48,449 nt of DNA. Origin: Oscillospiraceae bacterium (GTDB lineage Bacteria > Bacillota > Clostridia > Oscillospirales > Acutalibacteraceae). Every line of letters begins with the position of its first letter. Position 1 is the stretch's first letter. Shown in pieces: positions 7,921 through 16,476 of this stretch. A model generated the notes under the pieces. That model was given only the letters and a program-made list of their open reading frames with translations, searched no databases and was not told the origin of the DNA. The position numbers and the translations under genes were made by a program. Where the stretch lies: positions 1 through 48,449 of the forward strand of contig WRED01000014.1 in assembly GCA_009779495.1 (NCBI GenBank), in the 5' to 3' direction.

Positions 7921-9219
7921 ATGAAAATAAAACGATTCAGGCGGCTGTTTTCGGCCGTGTTAACTGCCGCTGTACTCGCGTCCGGCGCCGTGCCCGCACT
8001 GGCGGCCGAAACCGGCGCTTATGTCGAAACCGTCGAGAACGAGGTACTCGAGGTCATCTACAGAGACGGCGCGGAGGTGTTTTTTGAGGACGGCTACGCC
8101 CTGACCGACGAGACAGGCGAGGCTATGCCAGCCATCAGTCAGCCCAACTCGATGTCCGTGACCGTCAACGCAAAGTCCGCTATACTGATGGACTTCGACA
8201 CGGAAACGGTCCTCATGGCCATGAACGAACATGACAGGGTTTTTCCGGCGTCCGTGACGAAGATCATGGCGCTTCTTTTGGTGGCGGAGGCCATTGACGG
8301 CGGCAGGCTCGCGCTCACGGACATGGTGACGGCAAGCGCGAACGCGGCTTCCAAGGGCGGCTCGCAGATATGGCTCAAGGAGGGCGAGGTCATGTCTGTG
8401 GACGATTTGATCAAGGCCGCGGCGATCTACAGCGCGAACGACGCCTGCACAGCCCTGGGCGAGCACATCGCCGGAAGCAACGACGCCTTTGTGGGCATGA
8501 TGAACCGCCGTGCCGAGGAGCTTGGCATGGAGGACACGCACTTTGTCAACTGCACCGGCCTTGACGACGGTATTGACGACCACTTGACGACCGCATATGA
8601 TATCGCGCTGATGTCAAGGGAGCTGCTCAAGCATGAGTTTATACTCAACTACACCACCATATGGATGGACAGTTTGCGCGGCGGCGAGACAGAATTGGTA
8701 AACACTAATAAACTTGTCAGATTTTTTGACGGTACTACAGGCCTGAAAACCGGCACGACCGGCAAGGCAGGCTGCTGCGTCTCCGCGACGGCCAAGCGCG
8801 GAAACATGCATCTCATAGCCGTCATCATGGGCAGCCCGAACAGCGCCGCCCGCTTTGACGGCGCGAAAGCGATGCTGACGTGGGGCTTCAACAACTACGA
8901 GATCATCGCGCCTGAAATCGACGGCTCGCTGATCACGGACGTCGCGGTGATAAAGGGCGTGAAAGAAACGATCACCCCGAAGCTCCCCGAAACCACCGCC
9001 ATACTCATCGAAAAAGGCAAGCAGGACGAACTGACGCAGGAGGTCTCGATTTCCATTGACGTTGAGGCTCCCATCGAGGAAGGACAGCTGCTCGGCAGGG
9101 TCGTGTTCCGCCTCGGGGACGACATTGTCGGCGAATACTGCCTTACGGCGGGCGAAGCGGTTGGGCGTTTGACTTTAGGTCTTGTGTTTAAAAGACTGTT
9201 GGAGGTTTTCGCGAGGTAG
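7921..9219 (+). CDS. dacF: D-alanyl-D-alanine carboxypeptidase (DacF/PBP5-like)
   Basis: 432 residues. The signal peptide (MKIKRFRRLF, hydrophobic run, cleavage after ALA near residue 31) exports it. The penicillin-binding transpeptidase fold has all three motifs: SVTK with the nucleophile Ser111, SAND at 171-174 and KTGTTG at 276-281. It removes the terminal D-Ala from peptidoglycan pentapeptides. A C-terminal PBP5_C-like beta domain (about 330-420) is present, with an amphipathic tail that may touch the membrane. The start at 7921 is chosen for GGGGGA seven bases upstream; the ATG at 7900 has none. In the family dacF often sits by sporulation genes, but none are here. Confidence 0.9.
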   Translation: MKIKRFRRLFSAVLTAAVLASGAVPALAAETGAYVETVENEVLEVIYRDGAEVFFEDGYALTDETGEAMPAISQPNSMSVTVNAKSAILMDFDTETVLMAMNEHDRVFPASVTKIMALLLVAEAIDGGRLALTDMVTASANAASKGGSQIWLKEGEVMSVDDLIKAAAIYSANDACTALGEHIAGSNDAFVGMMNRRAEELGMEDTHFVNCTGLDDGIDDHLTTAYDIALMSRELLKHEFILNYTTIWMDSLRGGETELVNTNKLVRFFDGTTGLKTGTTGKAGCCVSATAKRGNMHLIAVIMGSPNSAARFDGAKAMLTWGFNNYEIIAPEIDGSLITDVAVIKGVKETITPKLPETTAILIEKGKQDELTQEVSISIDVEAPIEEGQLLGRVVFRLGDDIVGEYCLTAGEAVGRLTLGLVFKRLLEVFAR

Positions 9220-9220
9220 T

Positions 9221-9261
9221 TTTAGAACCTGTGTTCATATGGATGGAACACAGGTTCTAAA
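9221..9261. terminator. Perfect 16-bp hairpin between convergent genes
   Basis: TTTAGAACCTGTGTTC (9221-9236) pairs perfectly with 9246-9261 over a 9-base loop, directly after the dac stop and 15 bases before the end of the converging lipoprotein gene. Its A/U-rich ends would serve as a bidirectional terminator. Confidence 0.7.
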
Positions 9262-9276
9262 TTGTTGCTTTATTTG

Positions 9277-9945
9277 TCAGAGTCCCCTTGCTTCCTTTCC
9301 CCAGAGACTGCAATCCAGCTTCCACGCGCCGCCCTGCCATTTGAGCCGCCATTCAACAGCTCTGATTTCGTCATCATGCCCGCTGTTATAGTCCATCGCG
9401 AGCACAAGTGTATCATTCACTTGACTTAGGATCTCAACAGTGTCCATATACCAACTGCCGGGATCGCCAATCCCGCCGGGGTCAAAGTACAGTGCGCCAT
9501 CCTTTTCATGGTAGCGTCCGCAATACTCTGACGCGGGATCGTACCTGTAAAACTCCTTTTGCGCGAACTCCTTTGTATATGCTGTCTCGGTCAGAGCTTT
9601 CAGTTCGGCAATTGTATGGACATCATGCGGGTTATCCCCTACAAGATAATACCCGCCATATGGAAGATTCGGACGGACGGAGAGATTGTCATAATCGCCG
9701 CCCAAGTCATTGGCAAAAATCAGAAAAATTTGCCATCCCCGCTTAAAAAGATCATCCGCCAGAATTTTGGCCTGTTCTTTTGTTATAAGCTCTGGCGGGG
9801 ATTCGGCTTCTGTAAGTTCAACTGTCGGCGCTTCCGTCGTCGTGAAAACAGTCGTTGCTTCTGTCGCGGGAGCTTCCGTAGTTTCCGGCGTGCCGCATCC
9901 CGCAAGAAAAACCAGTGATAAAGCAATGACAAATATACGCTTCAA
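9277..9945 (-). CDS. Secreted lipoprotein with Thr/Glu-rich linker
   Basis: About 222 residues. The signal peptide ends in the lipobox LAGC (Cys near residue 18), followed by a low-complexity linker of Thr, Glu, Ala and Pro (about 19-50) and then a compact domain with YGGYYLVGDNPHDVH, YFDPGGIGDPGSWYMDTVEI and VEWRLKWQGGAWKLDCSLWG. The start is TTG at 9945: AAAGGGG eight bases upstream overlaps the stop of the upstream glycosidase gene, so the two are translationally linked. Function unknown; the linker suggests a domain displayed outside the membrane. Confidence 0.75.
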   Translation of the reverse strand: MKRIFVIALSLVFLAGCGTPETTEAPATEATTVFTTTEAPTVELTEAESPPELITKEQAKILADDLFKRGWQIFLIFANDLGGDYDNLSVRPNLPYGGYYLVGDNPHDVHTIAELKALTETAYTKEFAQKEFYRYDPASEYCGRYHEKDGALYFDPGGIGDPGSWYMDTVEILSQVNDTLVLAMDYNSGHDDEIRAVEWRLKWQGGAWKLDCSLWGKEARGL

Positions 9946-9958
9946 GGGAACATCCCCT

Positions 9959-11191
9959 TTATTTAATTTTCGCCAGCGCGTCCCGTACAGCGTAATACGC
10001 CGGTTTTTCCTTGCCGTCAATCGTGACGATACCCCACCTGGTCTCCGTCGGGCAGTCCGGCTGCTTGCAGACGTAGCACCTTTCACTGTCGGAGTAGCAA
10101 TAGAGGAACGCGCCCAGCATAAACGGCAGCTTTGTCAGGCGGCTGTAAATCTCTTTGTAAAATCCCGCCTGGCCCTGTGGCGTGTGCGGATACTTTTTGA
10201 TCACGGTTTTCTTTGGCAGTTCGCTGTAAAAATGGTTGCAGAAGTCGAGCTGGAAGATGAAATCGGCATAGCCGCCCGAAGCGTTTTTCTTGATGTATTT
10301 CCACATATCAGGATTTTCCCTGAGTATCGCTTCCATAAACGCGTCGATGTTCGCGCGGGCTTCAGCCTCGGTCTTTACGCCGTAGCGCTGCAGGACCGCA
10401 CTTTTTTCTTCAGGAGTTTTCGGTGCTCCCCCGCCGATGTAACCGAATTCGGCCAGGATCACAGGCTTGCCTGTTATGCTCCAGACATAGCGCAGCATGA
10501 TGTCAAACATGGCCATCCAGCAGCCGACGCCGACAAAGCAGCCGATGTAGATATCGATCCCCACATAGTCGCAATATTTATGCCACGGACGCATTTTACT
10601 GTGGAGGTCGGCTTGCGGCCCGGCGGAGTTGTAGCCGATGATCACATCGCCGCGATGGGGGTACATGGCCTCGAGCTGTATGCCGATATAGCGTACGGCC
10701 TCGTCCATCGTCAGCGGGTTTGTGAAGCGCGGCACGCCCATCTCGTTCGTGACCTGAATCGCGCCGATAAGCTCCTTTAAGTCTTTCAGCAGGAACACAG
10801 CCACCTCTTTGACCTTCGCTTCGTTTTCGGGCAGGCGCGGATCAATCCCGGCGTGCTGTATGAACTCCCTGGGATACGGCGTTACGACCATGAGCTTTAT
10901 GCCGTTTTCATGGTAGGTGCGCATACGCTCTTTCCAGTTGATATAATCCTGCCGGATATTTCCGTCTTTGTCAAAAGGGTACGGCGCGTCGGCACGGTTC
11001 CACTCGATACCCGCGCCCTTGATCTGCTCAAAGTTGTCGCGCGGATGGCATACGCCCTTGATAAAACCGCCGACCTTGCGTTTGGCCTCGGTGACCCCCG
11101 AGGAGGTTTGCTTTTTTAGGCGTCCGGCGATCATGTGAAACGGGGCATACTTGAGAGTCGCGGCTATTTGGTCTTTGATAAAAGCTTCCAT
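9959..11191 (-). CDS. Putative TIM-barrel glycoside hydrolase
   Basis: About 410 residues. The pattern GVCHPRDNFEQIKGAGIEWNRAD, then VTNEMG (candidate acid/base Glu near 150), YCDYVGIDIYIG and ILAEFGY (candidate nucleophile Glu near 246) fits a clan GH-A retaining glycosidase of the GH5/GH39 type. There is no signal peptide, so it acts in the cytoplasm or is not exported by Sec. A Cys-rich YVCKQPDCP segment near the C-terminus is unusual. The ATG at 11191 has AAAGGAT upstream. The exact family and substrate cannot be set from reading alone. Confidence 0.65.
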   Translation of the reverse strand: MEAFIKDQIAATLKYAPFHMIAGRLKKQTSSGVTEAKRKVGGFIKGVCHPRDNFEQIKGAGIEWNRADAPYPFDKDGNIRQDYINWKERMRTYHENGIKLMVVTPYPREFIQHAGIDPRLPENEAKVKEVAVFLLKDLKELIGAIQVTNEMGVPRFTNPLTMDEAVRYIGIQLEAMYPHRGDVIIGYNSAGPQADLHSKMRPWHKYCDYVGIDIYIGCFVGVGCWMAMFDIMLRYVWSITGKPVILAEFGYIGGGAPKTPEEKSAVLQRYGVKTEAEARANIDAFMEAILRENPDMWKYIKKNASGGYADFIFQLDFCNHFYSELPKKTVIKKYPHTPQGQAGFYKEIYSRLTKLPFMLGAFLYCYSDSERCYVCKQPDCPTETRWGIVTIDGKEKPAYYAVRDALAKIK

Positions 11192-11290
11192 GATGGTGAT
11201 ATCCTTTCCAAAAATAGACTTTATAAGGAGTATATCAGGGAGCGCGAAATATGTCAATATTTCTGGGCACAAAAAAATTTGTAAAAACCC

Positions 11291-11332
11291 TTGATTTTCA
11301 TTGCGGATTGTGCTAAAATTTCTTGGTATAAT
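11291..11332 (+). promoter_or_regulatory. Promoter region of secG
   Basis: TTGATT (11291-11296), a 17-base spacer and TGCTAAAAT (-10 at 11314-11319). A second extended -10, TTGGTATAAT (11327-11332), overlaps downstream. Either could drive secG at 11353. Confidence 0.5.
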
Positions 11333-11352
11333 AAATTCGGAGGTCATTTTTG

Positions 11353-11604
11353 ATGAGTGCACTTGAAATTGTATTGGGCGCTGTTTCCCTTGTCACGTCT
11401 CTGCTTATCATCGTTCTCGTCCTTTTGCAGGAGGGGCATCAGCAGGGGCTTTCCGGCGCGATCGCCGGCGGCGCGGAAACGTTTTTCGGCAAGAATAAGG
11501 GACGTACCTTGGAGCAGAAGCTCAAAAAGTACACAAGAGTCCTTGCGGTCGTTTTCTTCGCCCTTACCCTGAGCGCGACGATTTTGCTTCTTTTTTTGAG
11601 GTAG
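11353..11604 (+). CDS. secG: Preprotein translocase subunit SecG
   Basis: 83 residues with two transmembrane helices (about 5-24 and 62-82) joined by the conserved loop LLQEGHQQGLSGAIAGGAETFFGKNKGRTLEQKLKK (broken here from the family pattern), typical of SecG of the SecYEG channel. GGAGG lies nine bases before the ATG. In many Firmicutes secG precedes rnr and smpB; here it is followed by its own terminator and paaK. Confidence 0.93.
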   Translation: MSALEIVLGAVSLVTSLLIIVLVLLQEGHQQGLSGAIAGGAETFFGKNKGRTLEQKLKKYTRVLAVVFFALTLSATILLLFLR

Positions 11605-11634
11605 TGTCGTTATTCTTACCCTAATGTTGAGATT

Positions 11635-11669
11635 AACGGTAGTGAACGTTTTGTTTACCGCCGTTTTTT
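11635..11669 (+). terminator. Rho-independent terminator after secG
   Basis: The stem AACGG/CCGTT is extended inside by GTGAAC/GTTTAC with a wobble pair, followed by a run of six T. It lies 30 bases after the secG stop. Confidence 0.65.
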
Positions 11670-11681
11670 CTTTTTTTAATA

Positions 11682-11710
11682 TTGCATTTTTTTGTACAAA
11701 AGGCTATAAT
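11682..11710 (+). promoter_or_regulatory. Promoter of the phenylacetate-CoA ligase gene
   Basis: TTGCAT (11682-11687), a 17-base spacer and TATAAT (11705-11710), 29 bases before the ATG at 11739. Confidence 0.7.
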
Positions 11711-11738
11711 ATGAACATGGAAAGGATGGATCATACAT

Positions 11739-13037
11739 ATGAAGTACTTTGACCCCCAGATTGAGACAGCTTCAAGGGAAACATTGTGCGGGATCCAGTC
11801 GGAGCGTCTCGCCTCCATCGTAAAACGCTGCTACGATCATGTGCCGTTTTACCGGCGGAAATTTGATGAGGCAGGTCTCCTGCCCGGCGACGTCAAGTCC
11901 ATTGACGACATTACAAAACTGCCGTTCACCGTCAAGCAGGATCTGCGCGACAACTATCCGTTCGGCCTGTTTGCCGTGCCGAGGGAGGACATCGTGCGCA
12001 TTCACGCGTCGTCCGGCACGACGGGCAAGCAGACGGTCGTGGGCTACACGGAAAACGATGTCGAAATCTGGTCCCGCTCGGCGGCGCGGGCGATCGTCGC
12101 GGCGGGCGGCACAAAAGCCGACAGAATACATATTGCCTACGGCTACGGTCTGTTTACGGGCGGTTTGGGGCTGCATTACGGCGCTGAAAAGCTGGGCGCC
12201 GCCGCGATCCCCGTGTCCTCGGGCAACACCATGCGCCAGATTCAGCTGCTTGAGGACTTTGAGCCGGATATCCTTTGCTGCACGCCGTCCTACGCCCTGA
12301 CCATCGGCGAGGCGATGCGCGGGGCGGGCGTGGACGCGAAAAAACTGCGCCTGCGCGCCGGCATCTTCGGGGCGGAGCCATGGACGGAAGCGATGCGCGC
12401 CGAGATCGAAAGTGTGCTGGACATCAAGGCGTATGATATCTACGGGCTGTCTGAAATCGCGGGGCCGGGCGTGTCGTTTGACTGCTGTATGCAAAACGGA
12501 ATGCATGTCTGCGAGGATTATTTCTATCCCGAAATCGTTGACCCCGATACCCTGGAGCCTGTCCCCGACGGAACTTTCGGCGAGCTTGTGTTCACCTGCA
12601 TCGGTAAAGAGGCGCTGCCGCTGATCCGTTACCGCACGCGTGACATCTCCTGTCTGACGCATGAAACGTGCGAATGCGGGCGAACCCTCGTCAAGATGAT
12701 GAAGCCAAAGGGCAGAAGCGACGACATGCTCATCATCCGCGGCGTCAACGTGTTCCCGTCCCAGGTTGAGCACGTCATTTTAACCTTGGGGCTCGAGCCG
12801 AACTACCAGATCGTCGTTGACCGGGCGAAGAACCTCGACGTGATGACCGTCTGCGTTGAGATGTCCGACGCGGTGTTCTCCGACGCCGTCCGTGAGGTCG
12901 AGCGCAGGGAGAAAGAGATCGCGTCCGCGATGCAGTCGGTTCTTGGCGTTTCGGCCAAGGTGCGGCTGGTTGAGCCGCGTTCACTGCCGCGTTCCGAGGG
13001 CAAAGCGGTCCGCGTTGTTGACAACAGAAAAATATAA
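11739..13037 (+). CDS. paaK: Phenylacetate-CoA ligase (PaaK family)
   Basis: 432 residues of the adenylate-forming superfamily. The P-loop-like SSGTTGKQTVVGYT lies near residue 92, YGLSEIAGPGVSFDC is the substrate/AMP motif near 236, YRTRD near 300, and the C-terminal AMP-binding domain carries RGVNVFPSQVEHVIL. It joins aryl acids (phenylacetate, indoleacetate) to CoA with ATP. In anaerobes this gene commonly sits with an ACT-domain protein and indolepyruvate oxidoreductase, acting in aryl-CoA metabolism; only the ACT partner is here. Its last codons AAA ATA TAA abut repeat copy 2. Confidence 0.92.
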   Translation: MKYFDPQIETASRETLCGIQSERLASIVKRCYDHVPFYRRKFDEAGLLPGDVKSIDDITKLPFTVKQDLRDNYPFGLFAVPREDIVRIHASSGTTGKQTVVGYTENDVEIWSRSAARAIVAAGGTKADRIHIAYGYGLFTGGLGLHYGAEKLGAAAIPVSSGNTMRQIQLLEDFEPDILCCTPSYALTIGEAMRGAGVDAKKLRLRAGIFGAEPWTEAMRAEIESVLDIKAYDIYGLSEIAGPGVSFDCCMQNGMHVCEDYFYPEIVDPDTLEPVPDGTFGELVFTCIGKEALPLIRYRTRDISCLTHETCECGRTLVKMMKPKGRSDDMLIIRGVNVFPSQVEHVILTLGLEPNYQIVVDRAKNLDVMTVCVEMSDAVFSDAVREVERREKEIASAMQSVLGVSAKVRLVEPRSLPRSEGKAVRVVDNRKI

Positions 13038-13038
13038 T

Positions 13039-13231
13039 GCTGTTTTAGACCTTTGTGTTGATATAAGATTTTATCATATTAGGTAATTAAACCTTTCCGG
13101 CACTGCGTGCCACCTCCCCTTGCAGGAGAGGCAGTGGTTGCCTGTCGCTCAAGCCTCCCCTATAAGGGGAGGTGGCACGCAGTGCCGGAGGGGTTTAAAA
13201 ATTCAAAATCAACACAAAAGCCTGAAAGAGC
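13039..13231 (+). repeat. Palindromic MITE-like repeat, copy 2
   Basis: The full-length copy: terminal inverted repeats of about 24 bp whose tips read GCTGTTTTAGACC on the left and, as reverse complement, GCTCTTTCAGGCT on the right, both followed by TTTGTGTTGAT. They enclose AT-rich arms and a GC-rich palindrome at 13091-13194. AAAATATAA occurs at 13029-13037 and 13233-13241, a possible 9-bp target duplication that overlaps the paaK stop codon. It lies between paaK and the ACT-domain gene. Confidence 0.9.
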
Positions 13232-13264
13232 TAAAATATAAAAATACAGAAAGGATAAATTATT

Positions 13265-13699
13265 ATGACAATTAAACAAATTTCCATTTTTGTAGAAAAC
13301 AGGGCCGGACGCCTGGCCGACATCACAGGGCTTTTGGCGGAAAGCAAGATTGACATCCGCGCGCTCTCAATCGCCGACACCACGGATTACGGCATTCTGC
13401 GCCTGATCGTCAACGATCCCGACCAGGCGGTGGACGTTCTCAGGCAGTCAGGTATGACGGTTTCGGCCACCGAGGTACTTGGGATCAAGGTCGAGGACAT
13501 ACCCGGCGGCTTCGCCAAGGCCATCCGCACGCTGTCTGACAAGGACATCAGCGTGGAGTATGCCTACGCGTTCATCACGCCGGACGTCGGCAAAGCGTAT
13601 GTTATCGTTCGCGTTGAGAACAACGCTTCGGCGGCAGACGCGCTTAAGACCGCCGGGATTACGATCATTTCTCAGGAAGAAATATTTAACAGCAAGTAA
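13265..13699 (+). CDS. Tandem ACT-domain protein
   Basis: 144 residues with two ACT domains (about 3-68, ISIFVENRAGRLADITGLLA, and 71-140, EVLGIKVEDIPGGFAKAIRTL). ACT pairs bind amino acids at their interface. This arrangement is the small protein typically encoded beside PaaK-type ligases in anaerobes, where it presumably senses an aromatic or branched amino acid; the ligand is inferred. AGAAAGGA precedes the ATG. It is separated from paaK by repeat copy 2 and followed 15 bases later by a GNAT gene. Confidence 0.88.
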   Translation: MTIKQISIFVENRAGRLADITGLLAESKIDIRALSIADTTDYGILRLIVNDPDQAVDVLRQSGMTVSATEVLGIKVEDIPGGFAKAIRTLSDKDISVEYAYAFITPDVGKAYVIVRVENNASAADALKTAGITIISQEEIFNSK

Positions 13700-13714
13700 G
13701 GACGCGTAAAAATT

Positions 13715-14299
13715 ATGCAGCTGAAAATGTACTGGAGAGTTGAGCCGGTCAAGTTTCCTGAGTTCTTCCGCGATATTTCGTACAGGCAGTATGACGGGTC
13801 GACGGAGGATCGCGCCGGCTGGCTTGAGCTTTGCAAAAACGGCCTTGTGGCCGACGACGCGAGTGACGCTGAACTTGAATTTGAACGGCGTTATAACAGC
13901 CGTCCCGCCTTTCAAAACGATGACCTGTACCTTGTGTTTGACGGCGGCCGGTATGTCGCCACGATCTGCGGCATCTACGAGCCGGAAACGAACCTCGGGT
14001 ACGTGCACATGGTGTCGGTTCACACAGACGCGCGCGGACACGGGCTTGGCGCTTACGTCAACCAAATCGCGCAGGCGCACCTGAGCCGCGACCCCTGCGA
14101 ATGGGCGTACCTGACCACGGACGAGTGGCGCGTTCCGGCGATCAAAAGCTATCTGCGGGCGGGTTTTCTGCCTGTCGAATACGGCGGCGGCGAGGGTGAT
14201 ATGGAACGGCGATGGACGGAGTGGCTGGCGGAACACGGGTATACAAATATTCCGTTTTTGGATGAAAAAGGAAATGTAATTAATACTATTTTTCGTTAG
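13715..14299 (+). CDS. GNAT family N-acetyltransferase
   Basis: 194 residues. The acetyl-CoA motif V-x-x-x-ARGHGLGAYVNQIAQAHL lies near residue 108 after strand NLGYVHMVSVHTD; the C-terminal TTDEWRVPAIKSYLRAGFLPV is the usual motif B. It transfers an acetyl group from acetyl-CoA to an unknown amine. AAGGA lies 13 bases before the ATG, and it is in line with the ACT gene. The last codons and TAG stop (from about 14283) lie inside a large palindrome, so the C-terminus may have been altered by that insertion. Confidence 0.85.
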   Translation: MQLKMYWRVEPVKFPEFFRDISYRQYDGSTEDRAGWLELCKNGLVADDASDAELEFERRYNSRPAFQNDDLYLVFDGGRYVATICGIYEPETNLGYVHMVSVHTDARGHGLGAYVNQIAQAHLSRDPCEWAYLTTDEWRVPAIKSYLRAGFLPVEYGGGEGDMERRWTEWLAEHGYTNIPFLDEKGNVINTIFR

Positions 14300-14384
14300 A
14301 AATGTATACAAAAAATCTTCGCAAAACCCATATATGCAAGCCTTTGCTTGATTTTTTGTACATTTCTTAGACGAAAAATAGTAT
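14283..14384. repeat. Large imperfect palindrome over the GNAT stop codon
   Basis: The left arm starts ATACTATTTTTCG and the right arm ends CGAAAAATAGTAT; the arms continue inward as AGAAATGTATACAAAAAATC and its near complement. That gives about 35 paired bases around a 30-base centre. It may be a short MITE-like element or a strong terminator. It supplies the final codons and stop of the GNAT gene. Confidence 0.8.
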
Positions 14385-14486
14385 AAGAACCTCTAACCCT
14401 GCCATTATGTTTTGCGTTTTGAAACGCCGAAAATACAAATAATATAGTAGGCCGCTGCAAAGCAAAAGGATGGTTTTTATTACAAA

Positions 14487-15110
14487 ATGGCAATAAAATT
14501 AAAACGTATCGCGATCGGGATGCTGGCCGTATTATTATTTGCCGCTCCGATCACGGCATACGCGCAAACGGACTCGTATATCGTGCAAAAGGGCGACACT
14601 TTATGGAAAATCGCGGTCAAGTATAAGGTCGGGCTTTCAGAAATCAAGGCGGCGAATCCGCAGATCCCGGACTTTGACAAGATTTACCCTTACGACATTG
14701 TTTACGTGCCCCTCGCTGACAGGGCCACGGTCGGCATTGAGGAGGAGGTTCTGAGCCTTGTCAACAAGGAGCGCACGAGCAGAGGGCTTCATCCCCTGAA
14801 GCTGAACTGGGAACTGGCCAGGGTCGCGCGCTACAAGTCAGAGGACATGCGTGACCGGGGCTATTTCAGCCACACGTCCCCGGCATACGGCACGCCTTTC
14901 GACATGATTCGGAGCTTCAATATCAAAATGACGGCGGCCGGCGAAAACATCGCGAAAGGCTACCGGACGGCGCAGGAGGTCATGATCGGCTGGATGAACT
15001 CTCCCGGCCACAGGGCGAACATCCTGAGCGGAAACTTCACGGAAATCGGTATCGGCTACTGCACGGGCGCGGGCGGACCGTACTGGACGCAGATGTTTAT
15101 CAGACCGTAG
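14487..15110 (+). CDS. Secreted LysM-CAP domain protein (SafA/YkwD-like)
   Basis: 207 residues. The signal peptide ends at AYA near residue 26; one LysM module (about 29-76, YIVQKGDTLWKIAVKYKV) binds peptidoglycan; a CAP/SCP domain (about 84-205) follows with LSLVNKERTSRGL, HTSPAYGTPFDM, AGENIAKGY, MNSPGHRANILS and the end GGPYWTQMFIRP. CAP proteins of this form are cell-wall associated in Firmicutes, and some act in spore coat assembly. AAAGGATGG is 13 bases upstream. It is followed by a clear terminator. Confidence 0.9.
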   Translation: MAIKLKRIAIGMLAVLLFAAPITAYAQTDSYIVQKGDTLWKIAVKYKVGLSEIKAANPQIPDFDKIYPYDIVYVPLADRATVGIEEEVLSLVNKERTSRGLHPLKLNWELARVARYKSEDMRDRGYFSHTSPAYGTPFDMIRSFNIKMTAAGENIAKGYRTAQEVMIGWMNSPGHRANILSGNFTEIGIGYCTGAGGPYWTQMFIRP

Positions 15111-15151
15111 CAGGGGCAACTACTGACTGTATGTTGTAAATTATGCACAAT

Positions 15152-15186
15152 AAATATCCGCTAAATGTATTTTTTAGCGGATATTT
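15152..15186 (+). terminator. Terminator after the LysM-CAP gene
   Basis: A 14-bp perfect stem (AAATATCCGCTAAA, 15152-15165, with 15173-15186) and a 7-base loop, with T-rich sequence on both sides. Confidence 0.75.
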
Positions 15187-15242
15187 TTATGCATAGTATA
15201 TAAAATTACAGAGCGCAAGTGACAACTCCCTTCCCCTGCATG

Positions 15243-16439
15243 TTATGCGCCATGTACATAAACTTCCTCTGTGAACTCCGTCCCGCCCGGATGCGTCCGC
15301 GGCATCGCGAGCGCGTAAACGTCGGCGGCACGGCGCTCTGTCTCAAAGACAGTCCGCGCGAATCCGCCTGAATTTTTCAGCTCGTTTGCTTTCATTATGA
15401 TCGGTATGGCGGTCGTTTTTTTTGCTTTTTTCAGAATTTCACGCCCTGTTTCGTTTAGCGCGAGAACCCTAACGTAAGGCGGCAGCTGCCCCTGCATGTC
15501 GGCGGTGATCCCAAGCAGCGCGTGCGCGGCGGCCCGGCGGATCCGCGCGTGCGCGTACCGCTTCGTTTTCGCGAGACTGAACAGCTCCGAAAGCGACAAA
15601 GCCTCTCTTGCCGCGCCGATAACGCGGTTTTCCAGCCCCTCAGACACGTCGGGGAGCCGGGCGAGCGCGGCCGGATCGGCGTTTCGCAGCATCATCAGCA
15701 TCGCTGTTTCGAGCTTGGTATAGCCGACCGGCGCACGGCTTTCGATGATTTCTTCTCGTATCACGTCCGCCGCGCTTTGCGTAACCAAGTGACTGAAATC
15801 CGCGCCCTCAAACATCAGCCCGCGTATCAGCGACGCGCTTGCGAAGTCTCCCCGCACGTCCGGGCTGTCATGATCTACGCCGCTTCTTTTTACAACTATG
15901 GGTTTTATAGGTGAGGAAAATTCCTCAAGCGCCGACAAATATTCAACGGCCAAGGTATCGTTCGGACTTCGCAGCACATCCGCCGCCATGTCGCCGAACA
16001 ACTCCCGAACGGCGTTTTTCCGCGTTTTCGCAAAGGACAAGCCATCGCTCAAACGCGCCCGAATCAGCGCCTGAGTCCGCGCGTCACAGGCGGCTTTCGC
16101 GGCTTCACGCAGCAGGCTTATGTCGCCGGACTCGCTGCCAAAGCTGAGAAAATCGACGCAGCCCAGCGCGTTCAGGATCGAGACGCCGCCCTGAGCAAAA
16201 CGCTGTGCCGACGCGCACGACCAGATCACCGGTAGTTCCAGCGCCAGATCGACGCCGCTTTGGACCGCCATTTTCGCCCTCGCCCACTTCGACATCACGG
16301 ACGGCTCGCCGCGTTGGACGAAATGACTGCTCATCACGGCTACAACAGCGTCCGCGCCGCAACCTTTTGTCTCACGGACATGGTAAGAGTGACCGTTATG
16401 GAATGGGTTGTATTCGGCTATGATTCCGGCAATTTTCAT
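15243..16439 (-). CDS. tmcAL: tRNA(Met) cytidine acetate ligase
   Basis: 398 residues of the TmcAL (formerly YlbM/DUF795) family. The nucleotidyltransferase signature GIIAEYNPFHNGH is at residues 4-16, followed by MSSHFVQRGEPSVMSKWARAKMAVQSGVDLALELP and FGSESGD, diagnostic for the family. It activates acetate with ATP and acetylates C34 of elongator tRNA-Met. Length is standard. AAGGAAT precedes the ATG. Transcribed leftward with the GH32 gene on the same strand but upstream. Confidence 0.94.
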   Translation of the reverse strand: MKIAGIIAEYNPFHNGHSYHVRETKGCGADAVVAVMSSHFVQRGEPSVMSKWARAKMAVQSGVDLALELPVIWSCASAQRFAQGGVSILNALGCVDFLSFGSESGDISLLREAAKAACDARTQALIRARLSDGLSFAKTRKNAVRELFGDMAADVLRSPNDTLAVEYLSALEEFSSPIKPIVVKRSGVDHDSPDVRGDFASASLIRGLMFEGADFSHLVTQSAADVIREEIIESRAPVGYTKLETAMLMMLRNADPAALARLPDVSEGLENRVIGAAREALSLSELFSLAKTKRYAHARIRRAAAHALLGITADMQGQLPPYVRVLALNETGREILKKAKKTTAIPIIMKANELKNSGGFARTVFETERRAADVYALAMPRTHPGGTEFTEEVYVHGA

Positions 16440-16476
16440 AGTATTCCTTAATAATTATTGTGCAATATCAATAAAA

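Noticed and set aside
13448-14311. 287-codon minus frame across the ACT and GNAT genes
   Set aside because: It is antisense to two genes with clear domains and has no recognisable motif.
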